This document shows positions 47,501 to 56,168 of a DNA stretch of 64,000 bases, piece by piece. This DNA is from CAWIJJ01 sp963836405. GTDB lineage: Bacteria > Acidobacteriota > Terriglobia > Bryobacterales > Bryobacteraceae. Under the pieces are notes generated by a model. That model had not been told where the DNA came from, searched no databases, and saw only the letters and a list, made by a program, of their open reading frames with translations. The stretch's first letter is position 1, and the number at the start of each line of letters is the position of its first letter. The position numbers and the translations under genes are program-made. The stretch is taken from NCBI GenBank assembly GCA_963836405.1, contig CAWIJL010000014.1, positions 86,163 through 150,162 of the forward strand. Direction: 5' to 3'.

Positions 47501-48409
47501 GCCGGGCAGTTTGTACTGCTCGTAGTTGGTGAAGAAGAACAGCTTGTCGGGGATGATGGGGCCGCCGATGTGAAGGCCGCGCTGGGTCAGTTTCACGACG
47601 TCGCGCGCGAGCCCGTCGCGGTTATTGAAGTAGTAGTTGGCGTTCCATCCGGTCTGGCGCAACTGGTAGAAGCCGCCGCCGTGGAAGGCATTGGTGCCGC
47701 CCTTGGTGACGAACTTGATCTGGGCCGCGCCCTGGCCGCTCGAATCGGCGCCAGCGGCCGAGCTCGAAACGGTCAGCTCCTCGAGCGAATCCACCGTGGG
47801 ATAGATGTAGCTGAAGAAACCGTCGCTCGATTTCAGCATGTTGTCCTGCGTGTTCATGCCGTCGATGGTGACGTTCAGCGATCCGCGGGGAAGTCCATTG
47901 ACGGACGAACTCCGCGGGTTGGTGGGCGTTTGCACGCCGGGCTGCGTGACCAGCAGTTCCACGGCGTTGCGGGTGGCGAAGGGAAGTTCGAAGAGCTGAC
48001 GTCCGCCGATGGTGCTGCTGACGGTAGCGCTGGTAGCCTGCACGATTTCGGCGCCCGCCGAAACCTCCACGGTTTCCGTGGTCTGGCCGATCTCGAGGGT
48101 CAGGTTGACCCGGGCGGGCACGCCCGCATTCAGGACGACGCCTTCCACCGTCGCCACCTTGAAGCCGATTTTGGCAACGCTGACGCGGTACGTAGCAGCC
48201 TGCATCGAAGGCACGGCATACTCGCCCTTGTCGTTAGTAACGGTTTTGACGGTTTGACCGGTGGCGACGTTAGTGACGGTAACGTCTGCCGCGGGCACGG
48301 AAGCGCCGGTCGGGTCGGCCACCAAGCCATCGATGCGCGCCGTGTTGACCTGGCTAAGCGCGAGAGTGGCGAACGCGAGGAGCGCCACGGGGACTTTCAG
48401 AATATGCAC
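44582..48409 (-). CDS. TonB-dependent receptor with carboxypeptidase-regulatory domain (tandem copy 1)
   Basis: About 1275 residues from GTG 48409, chosen because GGAGAGG precedes it. The signal peptide is VPVALLAFATLALS. An N-terminal regulatory (Cna-B-like) domain follows: ARIDGLVADPTGASVPAADV and DKGEYAVPSMQAATYRVSV. The plug contains ELLVTQPGVQTPTNPRSSSV and QIKFVTKGGTNAFHGGGFYQ, followed by a large beta-barrel ending FMLRFEF. This is the Oar-like class thought to take up large ligands such as oligosaccharides or proteins. It is closely similar to the next gene over the whole length. Confidence 0.92.
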   Translation of the reverse strand: MHILKVPVALLAFATLALSQVNTARIDGLVADPTGASVPAADVTVTNVATGQTVKTVTNDKGEYAVPSMQAATYRVSVAKIGFKVATVEGVVLNAGVPARVNLTLEIGQTTETVEVSAGAEIVQATSATVSSTIGGRQLFELPFATRNAVELLVTQPGVQTPTNPRSSSVNGLPRGSLNVTIDGMNTQDNMLKSSDGFFSYIYPTVDSLEELTVSSSAAGADSSGQGAAQIKFVTKGGTNAFHGGGFYQLRQTGWNANYYFNNRDGLARDVVKLTQRGLHIGGPIIPDKLFFFTNYEQYKLPGTKSYTRTVLTDSARNGIYTYCPSGTSSSQCVSNPGLLRTVNVYSLAGAAGFPSTPDPILQKTYADIAGTTSAGTVTPRTVSNNDFNRVNLNYQPEGNQMRHFFTSRLDYNVTTNHQVSFVYNFDKYDSTPDFLNNVVAAFPGSGTVLGSDVNTGQRSNRFAGTLSVRSQLGSHITNEWRGGLNGGTVLFFDAINPGLYSTWRGYRPIFAFGLSSVTTATSAQRRNSPVKEIADNVYFIHGSHQFSFGGSFTQINAFQQIASTDAMPSITFGAATGDPIFTGSGAPFTTANFPGASSTQVNEARDLYTNLTGRVSSIARLLSLDEKTKQYAAIPKTDRNRMREYGLYIQDTWRAARNLTVSLGLRFEKQGAYENLNGLYSRVGLESLWGVSGVGNLFKPGVLTGKEPVFTSSNGNTYTTPSVWAPSIGLAWQVPKMSGFLGKIFGERDGVSVFRAGYSISTVREGQNLFINIWGSNQGVRQTASVSPSSTPEDFGPAGSVLFRDANLPVHSGLLTTPDFPIPAQFSTSLNDFVPNLGLGYVQSWNIGWQRALSENMVFEARFVGNHGVHLWRQYDLNEVNVVENGFLNEFKIAQNNLRIARGGNLYKASTNNFGNQGLAGQKDVPILKTAIGNTTDQTTATYLMLGQAGTSANSIASNASRMAKLEAAKYPVNMFLVNPTVGGAGAYIVTNDGSTFYDSLQLELRRRLSSGVTAQGSYVFAKSLTNGPTNSSTSYLQPTTLRNLSLDKGPSGYDIRHALKANYTVEMPFGPGKALLGNVSNHFLNKIVGGWGTAGVIRIQSALPLSVSSGLGTFNENGSGLVLHNMTAAELQDMVAIRKTTGSDGKGIVYYLPDDLIANTQAAFNTGSRTPADIDPTKPYISPAGAGEHGWRGYIRPNWQKFFDASLVKRTEITEGKRLEFRATALNVFNMTNFNAYAGVGSTFGQVTGAYRDISGTVEPGGRILEFMLRFEF

Positions 48410-48682
48410 AGTCGTATCCTCTCCGGGAAGCTCGCCTTGCAACCAGGTGAGGATGGGCAGACGTACTACTCCGAACTACGCTTAAATTGTCCTGCCTTTC
48501 GGCAAGCGGACCTATATATAGAGTTCCGGTTTGGGGTATACGGGTAGAGCTTAGTCACCTACGTGGACAATTGACACCTAACCCCATTACGGTCCAGAAG
48601 CCTTAACTAACAAAAGGCCCGCGAATTTCCGCTAGTATGCCACAAAAAGTCAACTTTAGATAGAGGTGGGACGTAATTTCAC

Positions 48683-48724
48683 AAAAAAAAGCCGGCTTTC
48701 GCCCTGTATAGGGGGAAAGCCGGC
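48683..48724 (-). terminator. Rho-independent terminator of the second tandem TonB receptor
   Basis: GCCGGCTTTC (48691-48700) pairs with GAAAGCCGGC (48715-48724), with further CCCT/AGGG pairing inside. On the minus strand eight U follow. The stem sequence is nearly the same as the terminator of the other copy. The rest of the 48410-48746 gap holds copy 1's leader, with an AT-rich TATATATA at 48513-48520 and a small stem-loop with a GAAA loop near 48493-48504. No gene is seen. Confidence 0.83.
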
Positions 48725-48746
48725 ACTGGAGAACAACCGACCGGAG

Positions 48747-51700
48747 TTAGAACTCGAAGCGGAGCATAAATTCCAGGATGCGTCCGCCCGGCTCGACCGT
48801 ACCGGAAATATCCCGATAGGCGCCGGTGACCTGACCGAACGAGGCTCCGATACCGGAGTAACCGTTGAAGTTGGTCATGTTGAAAACGTTGAGCGCGGTG
48901 GCGCGGAACTCGAGCCGCTTACCTTCCATGATCTCGGTCCGCTTGACGATACTGGCATCGAAGAAGCGCTGCCAGTTAGTGCGGATATAACCGCGCCAGC
49001 CCGATTCGCCGGCGGCCGCGGGTCCGATGTAGGGCTTGTTGGGATCGATGTCGGCCGGGGTCCGGTTGCCGGTATTGAAGGCCGCCTGGGTGTTGGCGAT
49101 CAGGTCGTCGGGCAGATAGTAAACAATGCCCTTGCCGTCGCTGCCCGTGGTCTTGCGGATGGCCACCATATCCTGGAGCTCCTGGGCCGTCATGTTGTGA
49201 AGCACAAGGCCGCTACCGTTGTCGTTGAAGGTGGCAAACCCGGCATTCACCGAAAGCGGCAGGGAACTCTGCACGCGCAGCACGCCGGCGGTTTCCCATC
49301 CGCCCACGATCCGCTTGAGGATGGGGTTGGTGATGTTGCCGCCCAGCGCCTTGCCGGGGCCGAACGGAAGTTCGTAGATGTAGTTAGCCTTGAGGGCATG
49401 GCGGATGTCGTATCCCGACGGCGTCTTGTCCAGGCTGAGGTTCCGCAGCGTGTAGGGCTGGGAGAAACTGGTACTGCTGTTGGTGGGGCCGTTGGTCAGC
49501 GACTTGGCGAACACGTAGCTGCCCTGCGCCATCATGCCATTGCTGAGCCGGCGGCGCAATTCCACCTGTAGGGAGTCGTAGAACGTGGAGCCGTCGTTGG
49601 TGACGATGAAGGCGCCGCCGCCCGCGACAGTCGGGTTCACCACGAACATGTTGACCGGATAGCCGGACTTGGTCAGGTTCGACATACGGGTCGCATTGGT
49701 GGCGATGGAGTTGGCGGAGGAACCTGCCTGGCCGAGCATCAGGTAAGTGGCGGTAGTCTGGTCGGTGGTGTTGCCGATGGCCTTTTGCAGGATCGGCACG
49801 GCAGCCTGGCCGGCAAGGCCCTGGTTGCCGAAGTTGTTAGTAGTCGCGTTGTAGATATTGCCGCCGCGAGCGATCCGCAGGTTGTTCTGCGCAATCTTGA
49901 ACTCGTCCAGGAAGCCGTTCTCCACCGTATTGATCTCATTGAGATCGTACTGCCGCCAAAGGTGAACGCCGTGGTTGCCGACGAAGCGCGCCTCCATCAC
50001 CATGTTCTTGCCAAGTTCGCGCTGCCAGCCGATGTTCCAGCTCTGCACGTAGCCGAGTCCGAGGTTCGGGAGGAAGTCGTTGACGCTGGTGCTGAACTGA
50101 GCCGGGATCGGGAAAGTGGGGCTGGTAAGCAGCCCGGAGCGGGTAGGCAAGGTGGCATCGCGGAACAACACGCTGCCGGCGGGACCGAAATCGGCCGGGG
50201 TGCTGCCGGGGCTGACGCTGGCCGCCTGGGAAGCGCCCTGGTTCGAACCCCAGATGTTGATAAAGAGGTTCTGGCCTTCGCGAACGGTGGAGATGGAATA
50301 GCCGCCGCGGATTACAGAAGCGCCTTCATGATCGCCGAAGATCTTGCCGAGGAAGCCGCTCATTTTGGGAACCTGCCAGGCGAGGCCGATGGACGGCGCC
50401 CAGATGGATGGGGTGGTGTAAGCGTTGCCGTTGGATGAAGTAAAGACTGGCTCCTGTCCCTTCAGAACGCCCGGTGCAAACAGGTTGCCGACGCCGGAAA
50501 CGCCCCACAGGCTCTCGAGTCCCACGCGGGAATAGAGGCCGTTCAAGTTCTCGTAAGCGCCCTGCTTTTCCCAGCGCAGCCCGAGGTTGACCGTCAGGTT
50601 ACGCGCGGCGCGCCAGGTGTCCTGGAGATAGAGGCCGTATTCGCGCATGCGATTGCGGTCGGTCTTCGGAACCGAAGCATACTGCTTGGTGGTTTCATCC
50701 ACGGACAGGTTGCGCGTGATTGCCGAAACGCGGCCGGTGAGGGTCGCATAAAGATCGCGGGCTTCGTTGACCTGGGTGCTGGTCGCGCCGGGGAAGTTCG
50801 CGGTGACGAAGGGAGCGCCGGCGCCCGTGAAGATCGGGTCGCCGGTGGCAGCGCCGAAGGTGATGCTGGGCATGGCGTCGGTGCCGGCGATCCGCTGGAA
50901 CGAATTGATCTGGGTGAAGGTGCCGCCGAAGGACAACTGGTGCGAGCCGTGAATCATGTACACGTTGTCCGCAATTTCCTTCACCGGCGAATTGCGGCGC
51001 TGCGCGCTGGTGGCGGTGGTCACGGCAGAGAGGCCGAAAGCGAAGATCGGACGGTAACCGCGCCAGGGGGAGTAGAGCCCTGGGTTGACGGCGTCGAAAA
51101 ACAGCACGGTGCCTCCGTTGAGGCCGCCGCGCCACTCATTGGTCACGTGCGAGCCGAGCTGGGATCGGACCGAGAGCGTGCCGGCAAAGCGGTTGCTGCG
51201 CTGGCCGGTGTTGACGTTGGAGCCGAGCACCGTTCCAGCGCCCGGGAAGGCGGCCACCACATTGTTCAGGAAGTCGGGCGTCGAATCGTACTTGTCGTAG
51301 TTGTAGACGAACGACAGGTGATGATTCGAGGTGGCGTTATAGTCCAGGCGCGACGTGAAGAAATGCCGCATCTGGTTGCCGTCCGGCTGGTAGTTCAGGT
51401 TGACGCGGTTGAAATCGTTGTTGCTGACGGTCCTGGGGGTCACCGTCCCGCCCGAGGTGGTGGCGGCGATGTCGGAATACGTCTTCGCCAGAATCGGGTC
51501 GGGCGTATTGGGGAAGCCGGCGGCTCCCGCCAGGTTGAAGACATTGATGGTGCGCAACAGGCTGGAGTTGTTCACGCAAGCCGTCGAAGTGGAGGACGAC
51601 GGGCAATAGGTGTAAATGCCGCTGCGGGCCGAATCGGTGAGCACCGTGCGGCTATAGCTCTTGGTGCCGGGCAGCTTGTACTGCTCGTAGTTCACGAAGA

Positions 51701-52574
51701 AGAATGCCTTCTCCTTCCAGATGGGGCCGCCCACGTGAAGTCCGCGCTGGGTGAGCTTGACCACGTCGCGCGGAAGGCCGTCGCGGTTGTTGAAGTAGTA
51801 ATTGGCGTTCCAGCCGGTCTGCCGCAACTGGTAGAAGCCGCCGCCGTGGAAGGCGTTGGTGCCGCCCTTGGTGACGAACTTGATCTGGGCTGCGCCTTGG
51901 CCGCTCGAATCCGCGCCCGCGGCCGAGCTCGAAACGGTCAACTCCTCGAGCGAATCCACCGTGGGATAGATGTAACTGAAGAAACCGTCGCTCGATTTCA
52001 GCATGTTGTCCTGCGTGTTCATGCCGTCGATGGTGACGTTCAGCGCGCCGCGGGGAAGTCCATTGACGGACGAACTGCGCGGGTTTGTGGGCGTCTGCAC
52101 GCCGGGCTGCGTGACCAGCAACTCCACGGCGTTGCGGGTGGCGAAGGGAAGTTCGAAAAGCTGCCGTCCGCCGATGGTGCTGCTCACCGTGGCACTGGTG
52201 GCCTGCACGATTTCGGCGCCCGCGGAGACTTCAACGGTCTCCGTCGTCTGCCCGACTTCGAGCATAAGATTGGCTGTCGCGGGAACGCCCGCGTTCAGCA
52301 CGATGCCGTCCACCGCCGCAACCTTGAAACCGGGTTTCGCAACCCTTACCCGATAAGTCGCAGCCTGCATGGAGGGCACGGCATATTCGCCCTTGTCGTT
52401 GGTTGACGTCCTGATGGTTTGACCCGTAGCGACGTTGGTTACCGTAACTTCCGCCCCGGGGACAGATGCGCCCGTGGGATCGGTAACTACTCCGTCAATG
52501 CGTGCCGTATTGACCTGGCTGAACGCGAGCGCGGCGCCGATGAGGAGCGCCAAGACACACTTCCTGTAATTCAT
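48747..52574 (-). CDS. TonB-dependent receptor with carboxypeptidase-regulatory domain (tandem copy 2)
   Basis: 1275 residues from ATG 52574 (AGAGGG upstream). The signal peptide is MNYRKCVLALLIGAALAFS. Layout equals that of copy 1: regulatory domain (GASVPGAEVTVTNVATGQT), plug (QIKFVTKGGTNAFHGGG) and barrel to FMLRFEF. By eye most of the barrel is identical, with differences concentrated in the signal peptide, promoter and scattered surface loops. That pattern fits tandem duplication with gene conversion or selection. Each copy has its own upstream gap and terminator, so they may be regulated independently. Confidence 0.92.
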   Translation of the reverse strand: MNYRKCVLALLIGAALAFSQVNTARIDGVVTDPTGASVPGAEVTVTNVATGQTIRTSTNDKGEYAVPSMQAATYRVRVAKPGFKVAAVDGIVLNAGVPATANLMLEVGQTTETVEVSAGAEIVQATSATVSSTIGGRQLFELPFATRNAVELLVTQPGVQTPTNPRSSSVNGLPRGALNVTIDGMNTQDNMLKSSDGFFSYIYPTVDSLEELTVSSSAAGADSSGQGAAQIKFVTKGGTNAFHGGGFYQLRQTGWNANYYFNNRDGLPRDVVKLTQRGLHVGGPIWKEKAFFFVNYEQYKLPGTKSYSRTVLTDSARSGIYTYCPSSSTSTACVNNSSLLRTINVFNLAGAAGFPNTPDPILAKTYSDIAATTSGGTVTPRTVSNNDFNRVNLNYQPDGNQMRHFFTSRLDYNATSNHHLSFVYNYDKYDSTPDFLNNVVAAFPGAGTVLGSNVNTGQRSNRFAGTLSVRSQLGSHVTNEWRGGLNGGTVLFFDAVNPGLYSPWRGYRPIFAFGLSAVTTATSAQRRNSPVKEIADNVYMIHGSHQLSFGGTFTQINSFQRIAGTDAMPSITFGAATGDPIFTGAGAPFVTANFPGATSTQVNEARDLYATLTGRVSAITRNLSVDETTKQYASVPKTDRNRMREYGLYLQDTWRAARNLTVNLGLRWEKQGAYENLNGLYSRVGLESLWGVSGVGNLFAPGVLKGQEPVFTSSNGNAYTTPSIWAPSIGLAWQVPKMSGFLGKIFGDHEGASVIRGGYSISTVREGQNLFINIWGSNQGASQAASVSPGSTPADFGPAGSVLFRDATLPTRSGLLTSPTFPIPAQFSTSVNDFLPNLGLGYVQSWNIGWQRELGKNMVMEARFVGNHGVHLWRQYDLNEINTVENGFLDEFKIAQNNLRIARGGNIYNATTNNFGNQGLAGQAAVPILQKAIGNTTDQTTATYLMLGQAGSSANSIATNATRMSNLTKSGYPVNMFVVNPTVAGGGAFIVTNDGSTFYDSLQVELRRRLSNGMMAQGSYVFAKSLTNGPTNSSTSFSQPYTLRNLSLDKTPSGYDIRHALKANYIYELPFGPGKALGGNITNPILKRIVGGWETAGVLRVQSSLPLSVNAGFATFNDNGSGLVLHNMTAQELQDMVAIRKTTGSDGKGIVYYLPDDLIANTQAAFNTGNRTPADIDPNKPYIGPAAAGESGWRGYIRTNWQRFFDASIVKRTEIMEGKRLEFRATALNVFNMTNFNGYSGIGASFGQVTGAYRDISGTVEPGGRILEFMLRFEF

Positions 52575-52921
52575 GGTTTCGTATCCCTCTAGCGGGCAGA
52601 CCTACGGCACAGCTATTGCCTGGTGCCTGAAATGCCCGACTATCTCCCTAACCCAACTAACTTGGACCCTAGCCCCGTAGCAAAATAAAGCCGACGCACG
52701 CGCCATCGGAGGTGCGTGCACAGAGTCAACGATTTGCGCAAGTATGACACGACCCGGGTGGTTGTTTCAAGGCGCAAAACGTAAAATGAGCCTATCGGGC
52801 ATGGCCTAGTACCCACGGCTCCCTGGTTTACTTGAGAGATAAGTCGGCGGATAGCGCCAGCACATCCAAGTGGGTCTTACGGATTTGGGCGGTTCGTCCG
52901 AGTGACCGAAAGATAGCGCCG
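52575..52921. other. Intergenic region upstream of TonB copy 2
   Basis: About 350 bases with no gene I can support. It should contain the promoter and leader of the minus-strand TonB receptor at the left side. Downstream of the creatinase-N gene on the right, none of the expected M24 catalytic domain can be found in any minus frame, apart from a short open frame of unclear origin. Confidence 0.4.
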
Positions 52922-53374
52922 CTACTTAGCGCCGCGGTTTGCGCCAGTGATACCGGCAGCGGCAAGAACCTGCTGTATCCCGGTGTATTCGAGGTCAGGC
53001 GCGAGACGCCGGATGCCGTCGAAGACGAAGAAGCGGGCATCGGCGTCGATGCCGACTTTGCCGGAGCGGACTCCGCGATCGCGCAAACCGTCCGCGATTA
53101 ACCGATAGGGGCTCTCGTGCTCCTGCCAGACGCGGATATCCTTGCCGGTGCGAATCAGCTCGCGGGCGCGCTGCTCCTCGAAGGCGGGCAACACCCAGAG
53201 CGGCTCCCCCGATGTGGGGAGCACTACCGCGAAGGTGCGCTCACTTTTTCCCCAGCGCACTCCGGTGAGATAGAGCATGGCTGGGCCGGGTTCCAGGACC
53301 ACGGCGGCCAGACCGAACTCTTTCATGGCGGCCTGCAGTTTGGCGATGCGGGCGTTGAAATCGGGCTCCTGCAT
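52922..53374 (-). CDS. Stand-alone creatinase-N domain (truncated Xaa-Pro peptidase-like)
   Basis: 150 residues matching only the N-terminal domain of creatinase/Xaa-Pro dipeptidases: RIAKLQAAMKEFGLAAVVLE, PGPAMLYLTGVRWGKSERTF and VGIDADARFFVFDGIRRLAP. The M24 metallopeptidase half, which holds the active site, is missing, and the frame closes after GITGANRGAK. It begins right after the amidase stop, so it was or is co-expressed. Likely a decayed gene, though a domain-only product cannot be excluded. Confidence 0.65.
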   Translation of the reverse strand: MQEPDFNARIAKLQAAMKEFGLAAVVLEPGPAMLYLTGVRWGKSERTFAVVLPTSGEPLWVLPAFEEQRARELIRTGKDIRVWQEHESPYRLIADGLRDRGVRSGKVGIDADARFFVFDGIRRLAPDLEYTGIQQVLAAAGITGANRGAK

Positions 53375-53375
53375 C

Positions 53376-55067
53376 TTACGCCTCCAGCTTGGGATGGCGC
53401 GTGTGCCACTCGGTGGCCTGCTCGTAGGCGAGCGCCACGCGCAGCGGCGAGCCTTCCTCGTAGATCCGGCCGAGGTAGCTTATGGTGCGGGGAGAAGGAA
53501 CCTTTGTGCCATTCTGCTGCGTCGCTTCGCCGAACCCGCACTTCACGATCACTTGCGGGTTGCCGGTGAGGTTAGTGGTGGTCAGGAGCGCCTGGGAGGG
53601 GATAACCACCACGTCCCAATCCGCCATGAAACTTTCGAACTTCTCGATCAGCAGAGTGCGGGCGCGCTGGGCGCGGATGTACTCGACGGCGGGCACGAGG
53701 CGGGCGGTGCGGAAGGTGTTGGGCCAGTCGCCCTGATTCTGCCCGCGGAGCGTGCGCACCTGGCCGTCGCGGGTGATGTCGTCGAACGCGGCGGCGGCTT
53801 CGGCCTCGAGGAGGAAGCGGATGGTGGGCCCGTCTTCGGTGAACTCGACGGGCTTCATGCCGACTCCCGCGCGCTTGAGGTCGGCGAGCGCCTGGTCGTA
53901 GATTCTCTTGTTGTCGCCCTGAATGCGATCGAAGGCCGATTGAAGCACGCCGATTTTCATGGCGGCGAGTGGGCGGCGCGGTTCCCAGTGGAAGGGGTCG
54001 GCAGCGACGGTGCGGTCGTGACCGTCGGGTCCGTAGATGGCATTGAGGACGATGGCGAGGTCTTCGACGCCGCGGCAGATGGGGCCGATTTTGTCCATGG
54101 TCCAACTGAGGGCCATGGCGCCGTGACGGCTGATGCGGCCGTAGGTGGGGCGGAGTCCGGCGGTGCCGCACTGCGTGCTGGGAGAGACGATGGAGCCGAG
54201 CGTTTCGGTGCCGAGCGAGAAGCCCACGAGGCCCGCCGCGGTGGACGAGGCGGAACCGGCGGAGGATCCGCTCGAGCCCTGCTCGAGGTTCCACGGATTT
54301 TTGGTGCGGCCCTGGAACCAGAGGTCACCCTGCGCCAGCGCGCCCATGGAGAGTTTGGCGATCAGGACCGCTCCTGCCTTGGTGAGCCGGTCCACGACGG
54401 TGGCGTTCTGTTCGGCCACGCGTTTCGAGAACGGTTCGGCGCCCCAGGTGGTGGGGATTCCTTTGGTGTCGAACAGGTCTTTGACGCCGTAGGGAATGCC
54501 GTGCAGCGGACCACGATAGCGCCCCGCGCGGATTTCCTTGTCGGCGGCCGCGGCCTGCTCGAGTGCGAGATCCTCGGTGAGCGTGATGAGGCTGAGGAGT
54601 TGCGGGCCGTACTTCTTCATGCGCGCCAGGTACATTTGGGTGAGCGCGGTGGAAGAGACGGCGCGCGAGCGGAGCAGGGGCGCGAGCCGGGTGACGGGCC
54701 AGAAGGCGGCGTCTTCGAGATCGGACGGAGCTTTGGCGGCCGCGGCGGGTATGGTGGTGCTGAAGCGCTGCGGGCCGCGCATGGGTTGGCGTCCGGGAAG
54801 GCCGGGGTGGAAGGCGAAGGCGGGCTCGGTGCCGTAAGGGACCTCGGACTTACGGAGGGCCTCGTAAGTGCCGAGGGCGTTGCTGACGCGCCGCAGCATC
54901 ATGTCCAGCTCGGCATCCTGGAATTCGAGGCCGATCAGTTTTAACCCGGCGGTCAACTGGTCTTTGGCGATGCGGAGCGGCGTCTGCTGTCCACCGCCGC
55001 GCTGGGCGTTGGTGAGCGGAGCGGCGGAGAGGACGGAGAGAAGTTGCAGCCAGGTGCGTCTGTCCAT
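53376..55067 (-). CDS. Amidase-signature-family hydrolase, probably exported
   Basis: 563 residues. The N-terminus MDRRTWLQLLSVLSAAPL looks like a signal peptide. The amidase signature triad is present: Lys in GIPYGVKDLFDTKG, cis-Ser and nucleophile Ser in EQGSSGSSAGSASSTAAGL and GTETLGSIVSPS. An N-terminal extension of about 110 residues precedes the core, as in other exported acidobacterial members. The substrate is an amide (peptide or acyl amide) and cannot be specified. The adjacent creatinase-N gene hints at peptide turnover. Confidence 0.9.
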   Translation of the reverse strand: MDRRTWLQLLSVLSAAPLTNAQRGGGQQTPLRIAKDQLTAGLKLIGLEFQDAELDMMLRRVSNALGTYEALRKSEVPYGTEPAFAFHPGLPGRQPMRGPQRFSTTIPAAAAKAPSDLEDAAFWPVTRLAPLLRSRAVSSTALTQMYLARMKKYGPQLLSLITLTEDLALEQAAAADKEIRAGRYRGPLHGIPYGVKDLFDTKGIPTTWGAEPFSKRVAEQNATVVDRLTKAGAVLIAKLSMGALAQGDLWFQGRTKNPWNLEQGSSGSSAGSASSTAAGLVGFSLGTETLGSIVSPSTQCGTAGLRPTYGRISRHGAMALSWTMDKIGPICRGVEDLAIVLNAIYGPDGHDRTVAADPFHWEPRRPLAAMKIGVLQSAFDRIQGDNKRIYDQALADLKRAGVGMKPVEFTEDGPTIRFLLEAEAAAAFDDITRDGQVRTLRGQNQGDWPNTFRTARLVPAVEYIRAQRARTLLIEKFESFMADWDVVVIPSQALLTTTNLTGNPQVIVKCGFGEATQQNGTKVPSPRTISYLGRIYEEGSPLRVALAYEQATEWHTRHPKLEA

Positions 55068-55164
55068 AAGCCAACATGATACGGCAAGGGGAGTCGGGCT
55101 TGTGGGAGGTCGCGGGTGGCGGGTGGGTCGGCCAGGTCGTCGTCGCGGAGCATGGTGGATGGGG

Positions 55165-55725
55165 CTACTTGTCTCGATCGTGGTCGCGGAAACCGATTTT
55201 GTATTTACGCTTGGGCTCCTGTGGGTTCTTCAGCCGCCGAATCTCTTTGATGACGCTGACAAGGGCCACGGCGTGTTGCTGTTGAGTGGCCGCCAGCTTT
55301 TCAATTTTCTCTGCGAGTTCCTTGTGAGTGGCCAAGGCATCCCGGAGCTGCACGAACGCGCGCATGATGAGTATGTTCATCTGGATGGCGCGGTCGCTGG
55401 TCAAAACCGAGGAGAGCATCGCCACGCCTTCCTGCGTGAAGGCGTAAGGCATGTAGCGGCGGCCGCCGCGGCCTTTGTTTGAGATCACAAGCTGTGACCT
55501 CAAAGATTCGAACTCTTCCGTGGTGAGCTGGAACATAAAGTCTGCCGGGAACCTGGCGATGTTGCGGCGTACCGCTTGGTTGAGGACTCTTGTGGGCACC
55601 TGATAGAGCTCGGCCAAGTCGGCGTCGAGCAGAACTTTCTTGCCGCGGATTACGTAGATTCGGCGCTCGATGAGCTGCACGGGCACAAGCAGCTTGTCAG
55701 CACTGGACGATGTTCTTTTTGGCAT
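55165..55725 (-). CDS. ORF6N-domain protein
   Basis: 186 residues. The N-terminal ORF6N domain is clear: QLIERRIYVIRGKKVLLDAD, LAELYQVPTRVLNQAVRRN, FPADFMFQLT and YAFTQEGVAMLSSVLTSDRA. A coiled-coil tail (about 125-175) follows, with a basic end. ORF6N proteins are DNA-binding relatives of phage antirepressors (KilA-N type) and are common in phages and mobile islands. It lies between the amidase and debris next to a tRNA gene, consistent with a relic of an integrated element. Confidence 0.85.
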   Translation of the reverse strand: MPKRTSSSADKLLVPVQLIERRIYVIRGKKVLLDADLAELYQVPTRVLNQAVRRNIARFPADFMFQLTTEEFESLRSQLVISNKGRGGRRYMPYAFTQEGVAMLSSVLTSDRAIQMNILIMRAFVQLRDALATHKELAEKIEKLAATQQQHAVALVSVIKEIRRLKNPQEPKRKYKIGFRDHDRDK

Positions 55726-55736
55726 TCGTTGAACGG

Positions 55737-55981
55737 TTAATGACAGCGCCTGGCGGTGCGCCGGCCCTGCTGCTTGACGATGTAGTGGAAGTGGGCCCTG
55801 AGCTTGGGCTTGAATCTGGTAGTGTTCTCGGTGCCGCGGTGGCCTAATAAAGGAAATGCGAGCGTTCGTTGCCGGCCAATTTCCGGCGGGCCAGCTCGAG
55901 AGGGCATCCTTTACGTTCCAGTTCTTCGGGGCGCGGGCCGATCAACCCTCGCTCGATGGGCGGGCACAGAGGCCGCCACAC
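55737..55981 (-). pseudogene. Coding-like debris between tRNA-Met and the ORF6N gene
   Basis: Two minus-strand frames abut here. The first gives 45 residues from GTG 55981, including ERKGCPLELARRKLAGNERS and ending HFLY at 55844. The next frame continues LGHRGTENTTRFKPKLRAHF and HYIVKQQG to 55737. A one-base shift at TTTATTAGG would join them into ~82 residues. The LGHRGTENTT part loosely recalls the C-terminus of tyrosine recombinases, but its Tyr is absent. I cannot identify it securely. It is the only structure seen in the 55726-56053 gap. Confidence 0.25.
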
Positions 55982-56053
55982 GGTCGAGGTAGAAGTTCGT
56001 GCGCGGCCCGGTAGATTCAGCGATTTACCAAGGAACGGGGGGCTTGAAAAAGG

Positions 56054-56130
56054 TGGTGGCGGCGCGCAGACTCGAACTGCGGACCTAGGGATTATGAGAC
56101 CCTCGCTCTAGCCAGCTGAGCTACGCCGCC
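56054..56130 (-). tRNA. tRNA-Met (anticodon CAT)
   Basis: A minus-strand cloverleaf: 7-bp acceptor GGCGGCG (56124-56130) pairs with CGCCGCC (56058-56064), D-arm GCTC...GAGC, anticodon stem AGGGT/TCCCT around CTCATAA, T-arm CGCAG TTCGAGT CTGCG. Discriminator A and an encoded CCA end at 56054. The CAT anticodon means Met elongator or, if lysidine-modified, Ile; the overall sequence fits elongator Met. Confidence 0.93.
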
Positions 56131-56168
56131 CTCACATCGAGTGTAGCAAAAACGCCTTGCGGGCCGCC

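Noticed and set aside
46775..48547. Plus-strand frame of 590 codons inside TonB copy 1 (and the similar one in copy 2)
   Set aside because: It appears in both copies only because the receptors are paralogous; it is antisense to clear genes.
53277..54944. Plus-strand frame of 555 codons opposite the amidase
   Set aside because: Antisense shadow of a conserved amidase-signature protein.
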